Source: Subdoligranulum variabile (GTDB lineage Bacteria > Bacillota > Clostridia > Oscillospirales > Ruminococcaceae). Taken from it: a DNA stretch of 64,000 nucleotides. Where the stretch lies: positions 620,001 through 684,000 of the forward strand of contig NZ_CP102293.1 of NCBI RefSeq assembly GCF_025152575.1, read 5' to 3'. Position 1 is the first letter of the stretch; each line of letters starts with the position of its first letter. Below are positions 1 to 7,288 of the stretch, one piece after another. A program made the translations under genes and the position numbers. The notes beneath the pieces are model-generated. The model was not told the origin of the DNA, made no database searches, and saw nothing but the letters and a program-made list of their open reading frames with translations.

Positions 1-166
1 TCACCAAAGCCCTTGCAGCCATACGATCAAAATTACCATAGTGTCCCACGATAAACTCGTTCACACCTAGTTCAGTGATATGCCGTTCAATTTCTTTTTG
101 CAGCGCGGGATAAATACTCTCTGGAGCGTCATGATGGCCGATCAAGAAACAGCGCTTATTATCCAC
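1..166 (-). CDS. SLOG-family (DUF1273/YpsA-like) protein, N-terminal part
   Basis: The frame enters the window edge, so only the first ~55 codons are visible. A GTG at 166 is the best start because an in-frame stop lies just upstream. The residues RCFLIGHHDAPESIYPAL and, further on, VGHYGNFDRMAARAL match the nucleotide-binding SLOG proteins carried by clostridial mobile elements. The family is predicted to bind a nucleotide-derived ligand; its substrate is not established. It is divergent from the XRE gene at 264, with a palindromic operator between them. Recognition is from motif memory, without a search. Confidence 0.7.
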   Translation of the reverse strand, partial: MDNKRCFLIGHHDAPESIYPALQKEIERHITELGVNEFIVGHYGNFDRMAARALV

Positions 167-183
167 CCGAAAATCACCAACCC

Positions 184-213
184 TTTTGAGTTATATTAAC
201 TCAAAAGAGTTAA
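184..213. promoter_or_regulatory. Overlapping inverted repeats, likely XRE operator
   Basis: A perfect inverted repeat with 10-bp arms and a 3-bp spacer spans 184-206. It overlaps a second one (TTAACTC, AAAA, GAGTTAA) at 196-213, giving three GAGTTA boxes in alternating orientation. The site lies between the divergent SLOG and XRE genes, which suggests autoregulation by the XRE protein. That assignment is inference. Confidence 0.55.
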
Positions 214-263
214 TCTTTTCAATAGCAAACGGGTATCATTTTCTTGGAAGTGAGGTGATACCC

Positions 264-506
264 TTGAACATCGGTGAGGCGGTCAAAGAGCGCATTCTGG
301 AACTATGCCAAGAGCAAAACATCTCCATCAATAAGCTGTGCAACATGAGCGGTGTCACCCAGTCTACCGTCAATAACATCATCAGCGGACGAAACCGCAG
401 CGCCACAGTTTCCACCATCAAAAAGCTGTGTGACGGCTTGGGTATCACTATCGAGGAGTTTTTCCATTCCGACTTATTCAAGGATCTGGAACAAGAACTG
501 AAATAG
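264..506 (+). CDS. XRE-family transcriptional regulator, 80 aa
   Basis: This is a small single-domain helix-turn-helix protein; residues ~17-60 hold the Cro/CI-type HTH (INKLCNMSGVTQSTVNNIIS). The TTG at 264 is preferred because GAGGTGATACCC precedes it and it gives the usual compact repressor length. The frame stays open to 186, but that extension runs through the operator. It is divergent from the SLOG gene and ends just before a strong hairpin at 511. It probably represses its own element's genes. Confidence 0.8.
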   Translation: MNIGEAVKERILELCQEQNISINKLCNMSGVTQSTVNNIISGRNRSATVSTIKKLCDGLGITIEEFFHSDLFKDLEQELK

Positions 507-510
507 CAAA

Positions 511-550
511 CAGCCCCTACCTGTGCATCCATACACAGGTAGGGGCTGTC
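511..550. terminator. Bidirectional hairpin terminator
   Basis: A perfect 16-bp stem (511-526 with 535-550) and an 8-base loop separate the convergent XRE gene and the 582-908 gene. No strong T-run follows on either side, so terminator function rests on stem strength and position. Confidence 0.7.
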
Positions 551-581
551 GTTTATGTCACGTTACAAGGTGGAAGTTTTC

Positions 582-908
582 TTACAACTGCTCCGCGTCG
601 ATCCAGTCAATAATACCGTACACGTTTACTGCCAGAGTGCAGCGCCAGCAGGTGCGGTCACGGACCTTGGCAAAGTCGATGGTGCATTTGCGGGGCGCAT
701 AGCGTTCCCCAGCGCCGCGCCAGCAGGCCAGACGGATCTTCTCGCCGGTGTCCAGGTCGGTGAAGTAGCAGAACAGGCACATGCGCTTGCCCCAGGTGCG
801 ATGATCAAGGCGCAAGCGGAAAGTTCCGGCCTTTTCCGGGCGCTGATACCGCTGCAGGTTGGCTTTCATGCGTTCTTCATAAGAGGTCAAAATGCCGTAG
901 GGATTCAT
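582..908 (-). CDS. Conserved hypothetical mobile-element protein, 108 aa
   Basis: I do not recognise a named family. The start at 908 (MNPYGILTSYEERMK) has AGAAAGGACAACGACT just upstream; the frame is open beyond it but without a better ribosome binding site. The protein is basic and rich in aromatic residues, with four cysteines including a CLFC pair, so it may bind a metal or a nucleic acid. It follows the relaxase gene by 28 bases on the same strand and is probably the last gene of the mobilization operon. Confidence 0.6.
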   Translation of the reverse strand: MNPYGILTSYEERMKANLQRYQRPEKAGTFRLRLDHRTWGKRMCLFCYFTDLDTGEKIRLACWRGAGERYAPRKCTIDFAKVRDRTCWRCTLAVNVYGIIDWIDAEQL

Positions 909-936
909 AGTCGTTGTCCTTTCTGTGATTGGGTGA

Positions 937-2322
937 TTATCGTTCTTTCTGGTGGGCGGTGCGCTGCTGCTCCCGATCATTCAACAGTTGGATGTTCTCC
1001 CGCATACGTTTGACACGGGCGGGAATTTGCTGGGCAGTTTTCAGCTCCTTTCTTGTTTCGGTGATCTGTTTGGTCAGTTCATCCTTTTCCGTGTGGAGAG
1101 CCTCGCACTCGGTCGGGTTACGGCAGCGGCGCAGTCGGTTACGGCACTTGGCGCGTCGGGCCTCCAGATCGCTCAGTTTCTGCTCCTGCTCCGATGTAAA
1201 AGCGGCTACGTCCTCCGCGGTATTCAGAGAATACCGTTCCAGAAGATGCAGCTGCTTTTCAATTTCCGCCCAGCGGCGGTAATCCTCCCGCATAGCCGGA
1301 TGGGGCGGGCGGTAGTTGGGTGTTGTGGTAGGCAGCTTGCCCAGCAGATAGCAGTAATACAGGTAGGTGCGGTAGATCCCGAACGCCTCCATAATGGCCT
1401 TGCGGAAGTCCTGACGCAGCTTTTGGTAATGGGGATGCACCGGCGGATACCGCTTGTTGTAGATCTCCATGCGTTTGAATATCCCCATCGCATGATTCTG
1501 CTGGATGCGCTGGGCCATTGCCTGCGGGGTGTATTCCTCGCCCAGTGTTTTGAAGCGCACGGCGCGGCGCTCATGGGGCAGCTTGATAGTCGGGTATTTG
1601 TGGTTGGGATTGAAATCCACCTCATAGCCCATCTTGCGCAGGATACGAGGCAGATCGCGGGGCGTCTCGCTGCGCAGGATGGCCAGATCAATGTCCTGGC
1701 GCATGACGTTATACCGGGTAGGTTCTCCGGCTTTCTCGGCCAGATAGAGGTTACGGGGCACCCGGTGGGCGCCCTTTTTGTCTACCACCGAAAGCCCCTG
1801 CTCCCGGCACAGTTCATCCGAAGCGTCCTGCAGAGCGCGGTAGGTCTTTTTGCAGTCGTTGTACCGCTTTCCGTCCACGAAGGACACCGAGTCGATGACG
1901 AAGTGATTGTGGCAGCAGTCGGTGTTCAGGTGGGTGGCCACCAGCACCTGAAACCGGTCACCCCACACCCGCTTGGCTAGTTCCACCCCGATGGCGTGGC
2001 ACTGCTTCGGCGTGACTTCGCCGGGACGGAAACTTTGGTAGGCATGGAAGGCAACCGTGCCGCCGGTCTTGCCGAACTGCTGTTTGGTCAGCTCCATCTG
2101 TTGGCGGGCGATCTCCGGGACACAGTTGACACCGCTGACAAACAGCTGACTTTCCCGGGTGGTCTTGGCGTCATTGGCGGCATACTTTAGCACGTCGCTC
2201 AGATCGTCCTTGCCTGCAGACAGACCGGTCAGGTCCGGCAGGCGGGTCTTTTCTTCATTTCCGGCATAGCGTATGACCGCATCCAGACGCCCTTTCACGG
2301 GCCAGATCTTGGTGACAGCCAT
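937..2322 (-). CDS. MOBP-type relaxase (MobA/VirD2 family), 461 aa
   Basis: The relaxase nicks oriT and carries the transferred strand during mobilization. The metal-binding triad is visible around residues 135-150 as HLNTDCCHNHFVIDSVSF (H..HNHF), with candidate catalytic tyrosines upstream. The C-terminal third is charged and coiled-coil-like, as in many clostridial relaxases. ATG 2322 is chosen because GAAGGAGGA precedes it at about 10 bases. An ATG at 2331 overlaps the mobC stop as ATGA, but its ribosome binding site would abut the codon. It is coupled to mobC upstream. Confidence 0.85.
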   Translation of the reverse strand: MAVTKIWPVKGRLDAVIRYAGNEEKTRLPDLTGLSAGKDDLSDVLKYAANDAKTTRESQLFVSGVNCVPEIARQQMELTKQQFGKTGGTVAFHAYQSFRPGEVTPKQCHAIGVELAKRVWGDRFQVLVATHLNTDCCHNHFVIDSVSFVDGKRYNDCKKTYRALQDASDELCREQGLSVVDKKGAHRVPRNLYLAEKAGEPTRYNVMRQDIDLAILRSETPRDLPRILRKMGYEVDFNPNHKYPTIKLPHERRAVRFKTLGEEYTPQAMAQRIQQNHAMGIFKRMEIYNKRYPPVHPHYQKLRQDFRKAIMEAFGIYRTYLYYCYLLGKLPTTTPNYRPPHPAMREDYRRWAEIEKQLHLLERYSLNTAEDVAAFTSEQEQKLSDLEARRAKCRNRLRRCRNPTECEALHTEKDELTKQITETRKELKTAQQIPARVKRMRENIQLLNDREQQRTAHQKER

Positions 2323-2327
2323 CTTAC

Positions 2328-2609
2328 TCATTCCTCCTTCTGCGGCACTGTAACAGCCCTCTGTATGGCCAGCAGCGTGTCCAGAATCTCCCGCTGCACC
2401 TCCGGTGTGTTGTCCTTGTGGTAGAGGGCAGTGAGAGCATCCAGCACCTGCCGATAGTCGGCGGTGGGCAGTTGGCGGGGCATCTGGTTGCGCAGCCGCA
2501 TACGGATGTATTGGGAGAGGGTCAACCCGCATCGGGTGGCGGCCTGTTCAAACAGCCGCTTTTCTTCCGGCGTCACCCGGATGTTCATTTGCACGTTTCG
2601 AGTCAACAT
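2328..2609 (-). CDS. mobC: MobC-like mobilization accessory protein, 93 aa
   Basis: This ribbon-helix-helix protein helps the relaxase bind and open oriT. Residues 5-45 (RNVQMNIRVTPEEKRLFEQA) are the typical start of plasmid MobC proteins. The start ATG at 2609 has GGAGGTGAAATT directly upstream. Its stop overlaps the possible relaxase start. A hairpin-rich gap suited to an oriT lies immediately upstream. Confidence 0.8.
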   Translation of the reverse strand: MLTRNVQMNIRVTPEEKRLFEQAATRCGLTLSQYIRMRLRNQMPRQLPTADYRQVLDALTALYHKDNTPEVQREILDTLLAIQRAVTVPQKEE

Positions 2610-2808
2610 AATTTCACCTCCATATAGCAAAAGACCGGGCATTACTGCTCGGTCTTTGCATTGTTGCGTTGTTGGATTTTCGGGGGTCATAGGGGCTGCG
2701 CCCCTTGCCAGCGTCCTACGCTGGGGCGGCGTATGGCTTGCAAAAGCTATACAAAGCCAGTGCTCGTTACCCCTGCGGACAGGCGTTTTTGTACGGACTG
2801 AAAAGGAA
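2610..2808. other. Candidate oriT region of the left element
   Basis: The 199-bp gap upstream of mobC contains several inverted repeats: an AAGACCG/CGGTCTT hairpin at about 2630-2657, GGGGCTGCGCCCC, and CCAGCGTCCTACGCTGG. Relaxase genes of this type usually have oriT next to mobC. No nic consensus was identified, so the call rests on position and structure. Confidence 0.4.
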
Positions 2809-3171
2809 TCACTCCAGCGCGTCCCCGTACAGAAGGTCCGGCAGGACCGCTTCCTCGGCTGCATTCTTGATTGCATTCATGCGTCCTGCCCAAGTCAATG
2901 GATCGGCCCGTTTGAGGGCTTCATCCACGCCCTGCTGTCGGGCCATTTGCGCGATGGCATCTTCCACCATCTGCCGGGCCTCAGCATCCACATCAGCCAG
3001 GTGGCTGTGCAGCGTACCTTCCAGAAGCATGAGATCGAACAGGTCGGGACGCTGCTCCCGGAGGAACTGCCGCCACAGTTCTCCGTATTTGCCGATGGGG
3101 CGGGTGTCGGTTTCGGGGAGGATCAGATCGGGAATGAGATAGCCGTTGATCTCGGTGTAAGTCAGTTTCAT
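2809..3171 (-). CDS. TnpV-family transposon protein, 120 aa
   Basis: The signature PIGKYG (here RPIGKYGELWRQFLREQRPD, near residues 24-43) and the conserved C-terminal half are those of TnpV, a small protein of unknown biochemical role found in clostridial mobilizable transposons. ATG 3171 follows GGAGGCACACC. A second, divergent TnpV lies at 30192-30569 in a different element, so the two were acquired independently. Confidence 0.8.
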   Translation of the reverse strand: MKLTYTEINGYLIPDLILPETDTRPIGKYGELWRQFLREQRPDLFDLMLLEGTLHSHLADVDAEARQMVEDAIAQMARQQGVDEALKRADPLTWAGRMNAIKNAAEEAVLPDLLYGDALE

Positions 3172-3201
3172 GGTGTGCCTCCTTCAGCACTCTTGAGTTC
3201 C

Positions 3202-3450
3202 TTAATTGCAATCATCGCAGGTGCTTTCTTTGCGTTGCTCTCTCAAATACGATTCAAAAATGCTCCTGCGAATCAGTACCTTCGTCCCGATTTTATAAAT
3301 CGCACCAGCCTCATGTGCCATACGGGTTAGAGGCTTCAGCCCCAGACCGTAATACGCACAAGCCATGGTATAAGTAACAAATTCATGAGCCATGAACTCC
3401 AAATCTTCATCATCAATCTGATCTGAAAACATCCACACATTTCCGCTCAT
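3202..3450 (-). CDS. Excisionase-like DUF6462 protein, 82 aa
   Basis: The pattern MACAYYGLGLKPLTRMAHEA then GAIYKIGTKVLIRRSIFESY resembles small winged-helix excisionase-like proteins (DUF6462) found next to integrases. Its ATG overlaps the stop of the upstream paralogue as ATGA (3447-3450), so the two are translationally coupled. An integrase would be expected nearby, but none is seen on this side. Confidence 0.65.
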   Translation of the reverse strand: MSGNVWMFSDQIDDEDLEFMAHEFVTYTMACAYYGLGLKPLTRMAHEAGAIYKIGTKVLIRRSIFESYLREQRKESTCDDCN

Positions 3451-3710
3451 TCCGCATCACCTTCCCGGTATTTGCCGGTAGCCGGTTCATGGAAGCGTTC
3501 CAGATAGGCATCGAATATCTCACGATTGATCAGGACGGTGCTGTCAATCCGAAAAATAGCGCCTGCATCGCTTGCCAGTTCCAGCAGCTTCTTGTGGGAC
3601 AGACTGTAAATCAGTTCGGCCTGCTGATAGCGAATACACTCTCTGCGCAGTTTCCGCAGTTGATCGGGAACTTCTTTCATGCTTTTAATCGGTTTGTATT
3701 GCTCTTTCAT
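3447..3710 (-). CDS. Excisionase-like DUF6462 protein, 87 aa
   Basis: This is a paralogue of the next gene: both contain the block YSLSHKKLLELASDAGAIFR or its equivalent followed by a positively charged strand and IFDAYLERF. The start at 3710 has GGAGG eight bases upstream. A MerR/excisionase-like DNA-binding role is inferred from family resemblance. Confidence 0.65.
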   Translation of the reverse strand: MKEQYKPIKSMKEVPDQLRKLRRECIRYQQAELIYSLSHKKLLELASDAGAIFRIDSTVLINREIFDAYLERFHEPATGKYREGDAE

Positions 3711-3763
3711 ATAAGGTGCCTCCTGTTTTGATGGTGGGAATGTGTGGCAAAAGTTGACTGCAA

Positions 3764-3804
3764 ACAAAAAAGCACTTCTTAGAAATCTTCTGAGAAGTGC
3801 TTTT
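3764..3804 (-). terminator. Rho-independent terminator at element edge
   Basis: A 12-bp stem (3768-3779 with 3793-3804) is followed on the minus strand by TTTTTTG. It would stop transcription arriving from 3805-3974, where no intact gene is present. It may be the left-over terminator of a lost integrase gene. Confidence 0.7.
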
Positions 3805-3974
3805 GGGTTTAATCCAAACCTGAGATTTGAATTGTCTGAAATTCACAACCGTTCGTGTGAATGTGTGATTCCTTGAAATTTTGCTGTCAAATTGCTGTCA
3901 CAACGAGCTGTACATCACGCAGCAGGCACAATATATAGTGTTTTTCCTTTTTAGAATATCTATATAGCGTGTTT
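3805..3974. other. Element/chromosome boundary region, no gene seen
   Basis: This AT-rich stretch between the mobile-element terminator and the lysS stop codon contains a tandem TTGCTGTCA pair (around 3891-3909) and no open frame of useful length. The exact element boundary could not be placed because the other end of the element lies outside the window. Confidence 0.4.
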
Positions 3975-5480
3975 TTACTGATCGATGGGCTTCATGGTGG
4001 GGAAGAGCAAGACGTCACGGATGGACGCCGAATCGGTGAGCAGCATAACCAGACGGTCCACACCGAAGCCCAGGCCGCCCGTCGGGGGCAGACCATACTC
4101 CAGCGCGGTAACATAGTCGTAGTCCACCTGAGCCTTGCTGGCCGGGTCGATCTGCTTGCGCTCGGCCACCTGACGCTCGAAGCGTCCTTTCTGGTCGATG
4201 GGATCGTTCAGCTCACTGAAAGCGTTGCCGAACTCGGTAGCGTTGATGAAGTACTCGAAGCGCTCGGTGATGGCCGGATTGCCAGGCTTGCGCTTGGCCA
4301 GCGGGCTTACCTCCACCGGATAGTCGTAGATGAAGGTGGGCTGGATGAGGTTCTCCTCCACGAAAGCATCGAAGAACTCCGCCAGGATGGCTCCCTTGGT
4401 GGGGATCTCCGGCAGTTCCACATGATGCTCCTTGGCCAGGGCGATGGCCTCCTCGTCAGACTGGACGGCGTCAAAGTCCACGCCGGAATACTTCTTGACG
4501 GCCTCGGTCATCGTCATCCGCTCCCAGTGGGAGAGGTCAATATCCTTGCCCTGATAGGTGATCTGCAGGCTGCCGCAGACCTTCTGGGCCACCGTCTTCA
4601 TCATCTCTTCCACCAGGTCCATCATGCCGTGGTAGTCGGTGTATGCCTGGTAGAGCTCAATGGTGGTGAACTCGGGGTTATGCTTGGGGTCCATACCCTC
4701 GTTGCGGAAGATACGGCCCACCTCGTAGACCCGGTCCATGCCGCCCACGATCAGACGCTTGAGGTAGAGCTCGGTTTCGATGCGCAGGACCATATCCATG
4801 TCCAGCGTATTGTGATGGGTCAGGAAAGGACGGGCCGAAGCACCGATTTCGAAGGGCGTCAGGATGGGAGTCTCCACCTCCAGGAAGCCCTTGCCGTCCA
4901 GGAAGCTGCGCAGTTCCCGCAGGATCGCGCTGCGTTTGATGAAGGTCTGCTTCACGTCGGGGTTGACGATCAGGTCCACATAGCGCTGGCGGTAACGGGC
5001 CTCGCGGTCGGTCAGGCCGTGGAACTTCTCCGGCAGGGGCAGCAGGCTCTTGGACAGCAGCGTCAGCTCATTGACGCGCACCGAGATCTCGCCCATCTTG
5101 GTGCGGAACACCTCGCCCCTGCAGCCGATGATGTCGCCGATGTCCAGCTTTTTGAACGCCGCATAGGCTTCATCACCCAGCAGGTCGCGTTTGACGAAAA
5201 TCTGGATGTCCCCCTTCTGGTCACGCAGATGGGCAAAGCTCGCCTTGCCCATGACGCGTTTGGACATCATACGGCCCGCCAGCGTGACGATCTTACCGGT
5301 CTCGGCTTCGGCTGGCAGGTCGGCGAACTCGGCTTTGAGGTCGGCCGAGTATGCATCCTGGGGGTACTTGGTGATGACGAAGGGGTCATGACCAGCGGCA
5401 CGCAGGTCGGCCAGCTTCTGGCGGCGGACCGCCGCCTGCTGGGTCAGATCCTGCTCGGTCTGGGGCTTGTTCTGCTCCAT
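3975..5480 (-). CDS. lysS: Lysyl-tRNA synthetase (class II), 501 aa
   Basis: The enzyme charges tRNA-Lys. An N-terminal OB-fold anticodon-binding domain (~residues 60-180, including RMMSKRVMGKASFAHL) is followed by class II motifs: motif 1 around RYRQRYVDLIVN, motif 2 around VYEVGRIFRNEGMDPKHNPE, and motif 3 near the C-terminus (PTGGLGFGVDRLVMLLTDS). Length is normal for bacterial LysS. ATG 5480 has AAAGGAAG upstream. It lies 63 bases after greA on the same strand, a common Firmicute pairing. Confidence 0.97.
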   Translation of the reverse strand: MEQNKPQTEQDLTQQAAVRRQKLADLRAAGHDPFVITKYPQDAYSADLKAEFADLPAEAETGKIVTLAGRMMSKRVMGKASFAHLRDQKGDIQIFVKRDLLGDEAYAAFKKLDIGDIIGCRGEVFRTKMGEISVRVNELTLLSKSLLPLPEKFHGLTDREARYRQRYVDLIVNPDVKQTFIKRSAILRELRSFLDGKGFLEVETPILTPFEIGASARPFLTHHNTLDMDMVLRIETELYLKRLIVGGMDRVYEVGRIFRNEGMDPKHNPEFTTIELYQAYTDYHGMMDLVEEMMKTVAQKVCGSLQITYQGKDIDLSHWERMTMTEAVKKYSGVDFDAVQSDEEAIALAKEHHVELPEIPTKGAILAEFFDAFVEENLIQPTFIYDYPVEVSPLAKRKPGNPAITERFEYFINATEFGNAFSELNDPIDQKGRFERQVAERKQIDPASKAQVDYDYVTALEYGLPPTGGLGFGVDRLVMLLTDSASIRDVLLFPTMKPIDQ

Positions 5481-5511
5481 GAGAGATCTTCCTTTCTGTT
5501 CCAAATACAAA

Positions 5512-5536
5512 CAGGGGCAGGTATTCCCCGCCCCTG
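5512..5536 (-). terminator. Hairpin between greA and lysS
   Basis: CAGGGGC at 5512-5518 pairs with GCCCCTG at 5530-5536, and a short TTTG tract follows on the minus strand. It is probably a partial terminator that lowers lysS transcription from the greA promoter. Confidence 0.45.
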
Positions 5537-5543
5537 CCTTGTT

Positions 5544-6032
5544 TTACTTCGAGCGCGAAACGGCCAGCACCTTGTACACGATGATGCTGCCGTTGGGCAG
5601 GGTAACGTCCACCTCGTCACCGGCTTTGTGGCCGATCAGCGCGGCGCCCACAGGGCTCTCGTCGCTGATGCGGTTGAGGTTCATATCCGCCTCGGTGGAA
5701 CCGGTGATGTCGTATTCTTCGGCCTCGTCCGGATCATCGCCCTCGGCGAGGATCTTGACGCGCATGCCGATGGAAACGGTGTCGTTGGACAGCTCGCTGT
5801 CATCGATGATGCGGGCCACTTTCAGGGTCGCCTCCAGGTCGGCGATGCGGGCCTCCACGATGGCCTGCTCCTCCTTGGCGGCGTCATATTCGGCATTCTC
5901 GCTCAGGTCGCCGTAGCCGCGCGCGACCTTGATCTTGTCCGCCACCTCTTTACGTTTGACGGTGCGCAGTTCGTTCAGATCCTGTTCCAGCTTCTTGTAA
6001 CCCTCGCGGGTAACGACGACTTCTTTAGCCAT
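5544..6032 (-). CDS. greA: Transcription elongation factor GreA, 162 aa
   Basis: GreA rescues backtracked RNA polymerase by stimulating transcript cleavage. The N-terminal coiled coil (residues ~5-75) carries the acidic tip ARGYGDLSENAEYDAAKEEQ. The C-terminal FKBP-like domain ends in SPVGAALIGHKAGDEVDV. Length is standard. The start at 6032 follows TTAGGAGAATCGAGC. It is driven by a consensus promoter at 6104-6132. Confidence 0.97.
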   Translation of the reverse strand: MAKEVVVTREGYKKLEQDLNELRTVKRKEVADKIKVARGYGDLSENAEYDAAKEEQAIVEARIADLEATLKVARIIDDSELSNDTVSIGMRVKILAEGDDPDEAEEYDITGSTEADMNLNRISDESPVGAALIGHKAGDEVDVTLPNGSIIVYKVLAVSRSK

Positions 6033-6103
6033 GCTCGATTCTCCTAACTGATACGCGATAGTAAAAGTTGTGCGGCCCGCAAAAGAGCCGCACCAATTCA
6101 AAT

Positions 6104-6132
6104 ATTATATCGGCTCCCGGCCGATTTGTCAA
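6104..6132 (-). promoter_or_regulatory. Consensus sigma-A promoter for greA-lysS
   Basis: On the minus strand TTGACA (6127-6132) and TATAAT (6104-6109) are separated by exactly 17 bases. A GTGCGGC/GCCGCAC hairpin at about 6070-6093 lies in the leader before greA. Confidence 0.85.
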
Positions 6133-6152
6133 GGGTTTTGCGCTGGGGCGCG

Positions 6153-7163
6153 TTATTTGTCCAGCTGCAGCAGGCCCACCTTGCGGTAGACTTTGCTTAC
6201 CGTCCGGTTGGCAATGCGAGAGGCCCGCTCGGCACCGTTCTTCAGCACACCGTCCACATAGGCCTTGTCAGCCAGGATGCGGTTGTACTCCGCCTGCACC
6301 GGAGTCAGCGCGTCGGCTGTGACTTCGGCCACCGCCATCTTGAAGTCGCCATAGCCCTTGCCGGCGAACTCCGCCTCGATCTCCTCCATCGTCTTGCCGG
6401 TGAAGGTGCCGTAGATGGCCATCAAATTGGACACGCCCGGCTTGTTCTCCCGGTCAAAGCGGACCACCCCGTCGGAGTCGGTGACGGCACGCTTGAACTT
6501 GCGCACAATGGTGTCCTTGTCATCGGTCATGAGGATGAAGGAGTTGACGTTGGTGTCGGACTTGCTCATCTTCTTGGTGGGTTCCGCCAGCGACATGATC
6601 TTGGCACCGGATGCCGGGACATAGCCTTCCGGCAGGATGAAGGTATCACCGTAGACGCCGTTGAAGCGGTTGGCGATGTTGCGGGCGATCTCCAGATGCT
6701 GGGTCTGGTCCTGCCCCACCGGCACCAGGTCGGCATTGTAGATCAGGATGTCCGCCGCCATCAGCACCGGGTAGGTGAAGAGGCCGCCGTTGACATTGTC
6801 GGGATGCTTGGCGCTCTTGTCCTTGAACTGGGTCATGCGGGAGAGCTCACCGAACTGGGTGTTGCAGGCGAGGATCCAGGACAGTTCACAGTGCGCAGGC
6901 ACGTGGCTCTGCACAAAGAGGACATGGTTTTCCGGGTCGATGCCCACCGCCAGCAGCAATGCGGCCAGCTCGCGGGTACGGCGGCGCAGATCCGCCGGGA
7001 CCTGACGCACCGTCAGCGCGTGCAGGTCGGCAACCATATACAGGCAGTCATAGTCGGGCTGCAGCAGGGCCCAGTTGCGCACCGCGCCGATGTAGTTGCC
7101 CAGCGTCGGCGTACCGGTAGGCTGAATACCCGAAAGAATCCGTTTACGTTTTTCTTCTGCCAT
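6153..7163 (-). CDS. trpS: Tryptophanyl-tRNA synthetase, 336 aa
   Basis: This class I enzyme charges tRNA-Trp. The HIGH-like motif appears as PTGTPTLGNYIGAVRNW near residue 16 and the KMSKS motif is exact (KKMSKSDTNVNSF, ~residue 195). Length is typical. ATG 7163 is chosen over an upstream GTG because AGAAGGTGG is well spaced to it. No T-box leader is apparent; a GCGGACC/GGTCCGC hairpin (about 7184-7202) sits between promoter and gene. Confidence 0.97.
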   Translation of the reverse strand: MAEEKRKRILSGIQPTGTPTLGNYIGAVRNWALLQPDYDCLYMVADLHALTVRQVPADLRRRTRELAALLLAVGIDPENHVLFVQSHVPAHCELSWILACNTQFGELSRMTQFKDKSAKHPDNVNGGLFTYPVLMAADILIYNADLVPVGQDQTQHLEIARNIANRFNGVYGDTFILPEGYVPASGAKIMSLAEPTKKMSKSDTNVNSFILMTDDKDTIVRKFKRAVTDSDGVVRFDRENKPGVSNLMAIYGTFTGKTMEEIEAEFAGKGYGDFKMAVAEVTADALTPVQAEYNRILADKAYVDGVLKNGAERASRIANRTVSKVYRKVGLLQLDK

Positions 7164-7216
7164 AATTTCCACCTTCTATAAATACGCGGACCACGGCGGT
7201 CCGCTGTAGTATCTAC

Positions 7217-7246
7217 TATTCAATCACACGCCGGGCGCTTTGTCAA
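7217..7246 (-). promoter_or_regulatory. Promoter for trpS
   Basis: A minus-strand TTGACA (7241-7246) is followed 18 bases later by TGAATA (7217-7222). The -35 is perfect and the -10 is weak. Confidence 0.55.
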
Positions 7247-7253
7247 CAGAAAT

Positions 7254-7279
7254 TGCCCGCAGCATCCAGGCTGCGGGCA
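7254..7279 (-). terminator. Terminator after the anti-sigma gene
   Basis: TGCCCGCAGC (7254-7263) pairs with GCTGCGGGCA (7270-7279), followed on the minus strand by AATTTCTGTT. It sits 10 bases beyond the stop at 7289. Confidence 0.75.
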
Positions 7280-7288
7280 GGGATTTTT

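Noticed and set aside
3889..3910. Tandem TTGCTGTCA as an attachment repeat of the left element
   Set aside because: Both copies lie on the same side of the element; no second boundary copy is in the window, so it cannot be called an att site.
3969..6047. Long plus-strand open frame opposite lysS and greA
   Set aside because: It is the complement of well-conserved synthetase and GreA genes in GC-rich DNA; it has no domain of its own.
7164..7250. T-box riboswitch upstream of trpS
   Set aside because: Only one short hairpin is present between promoter and gene; the T-box sequence and antiterminator are not found.
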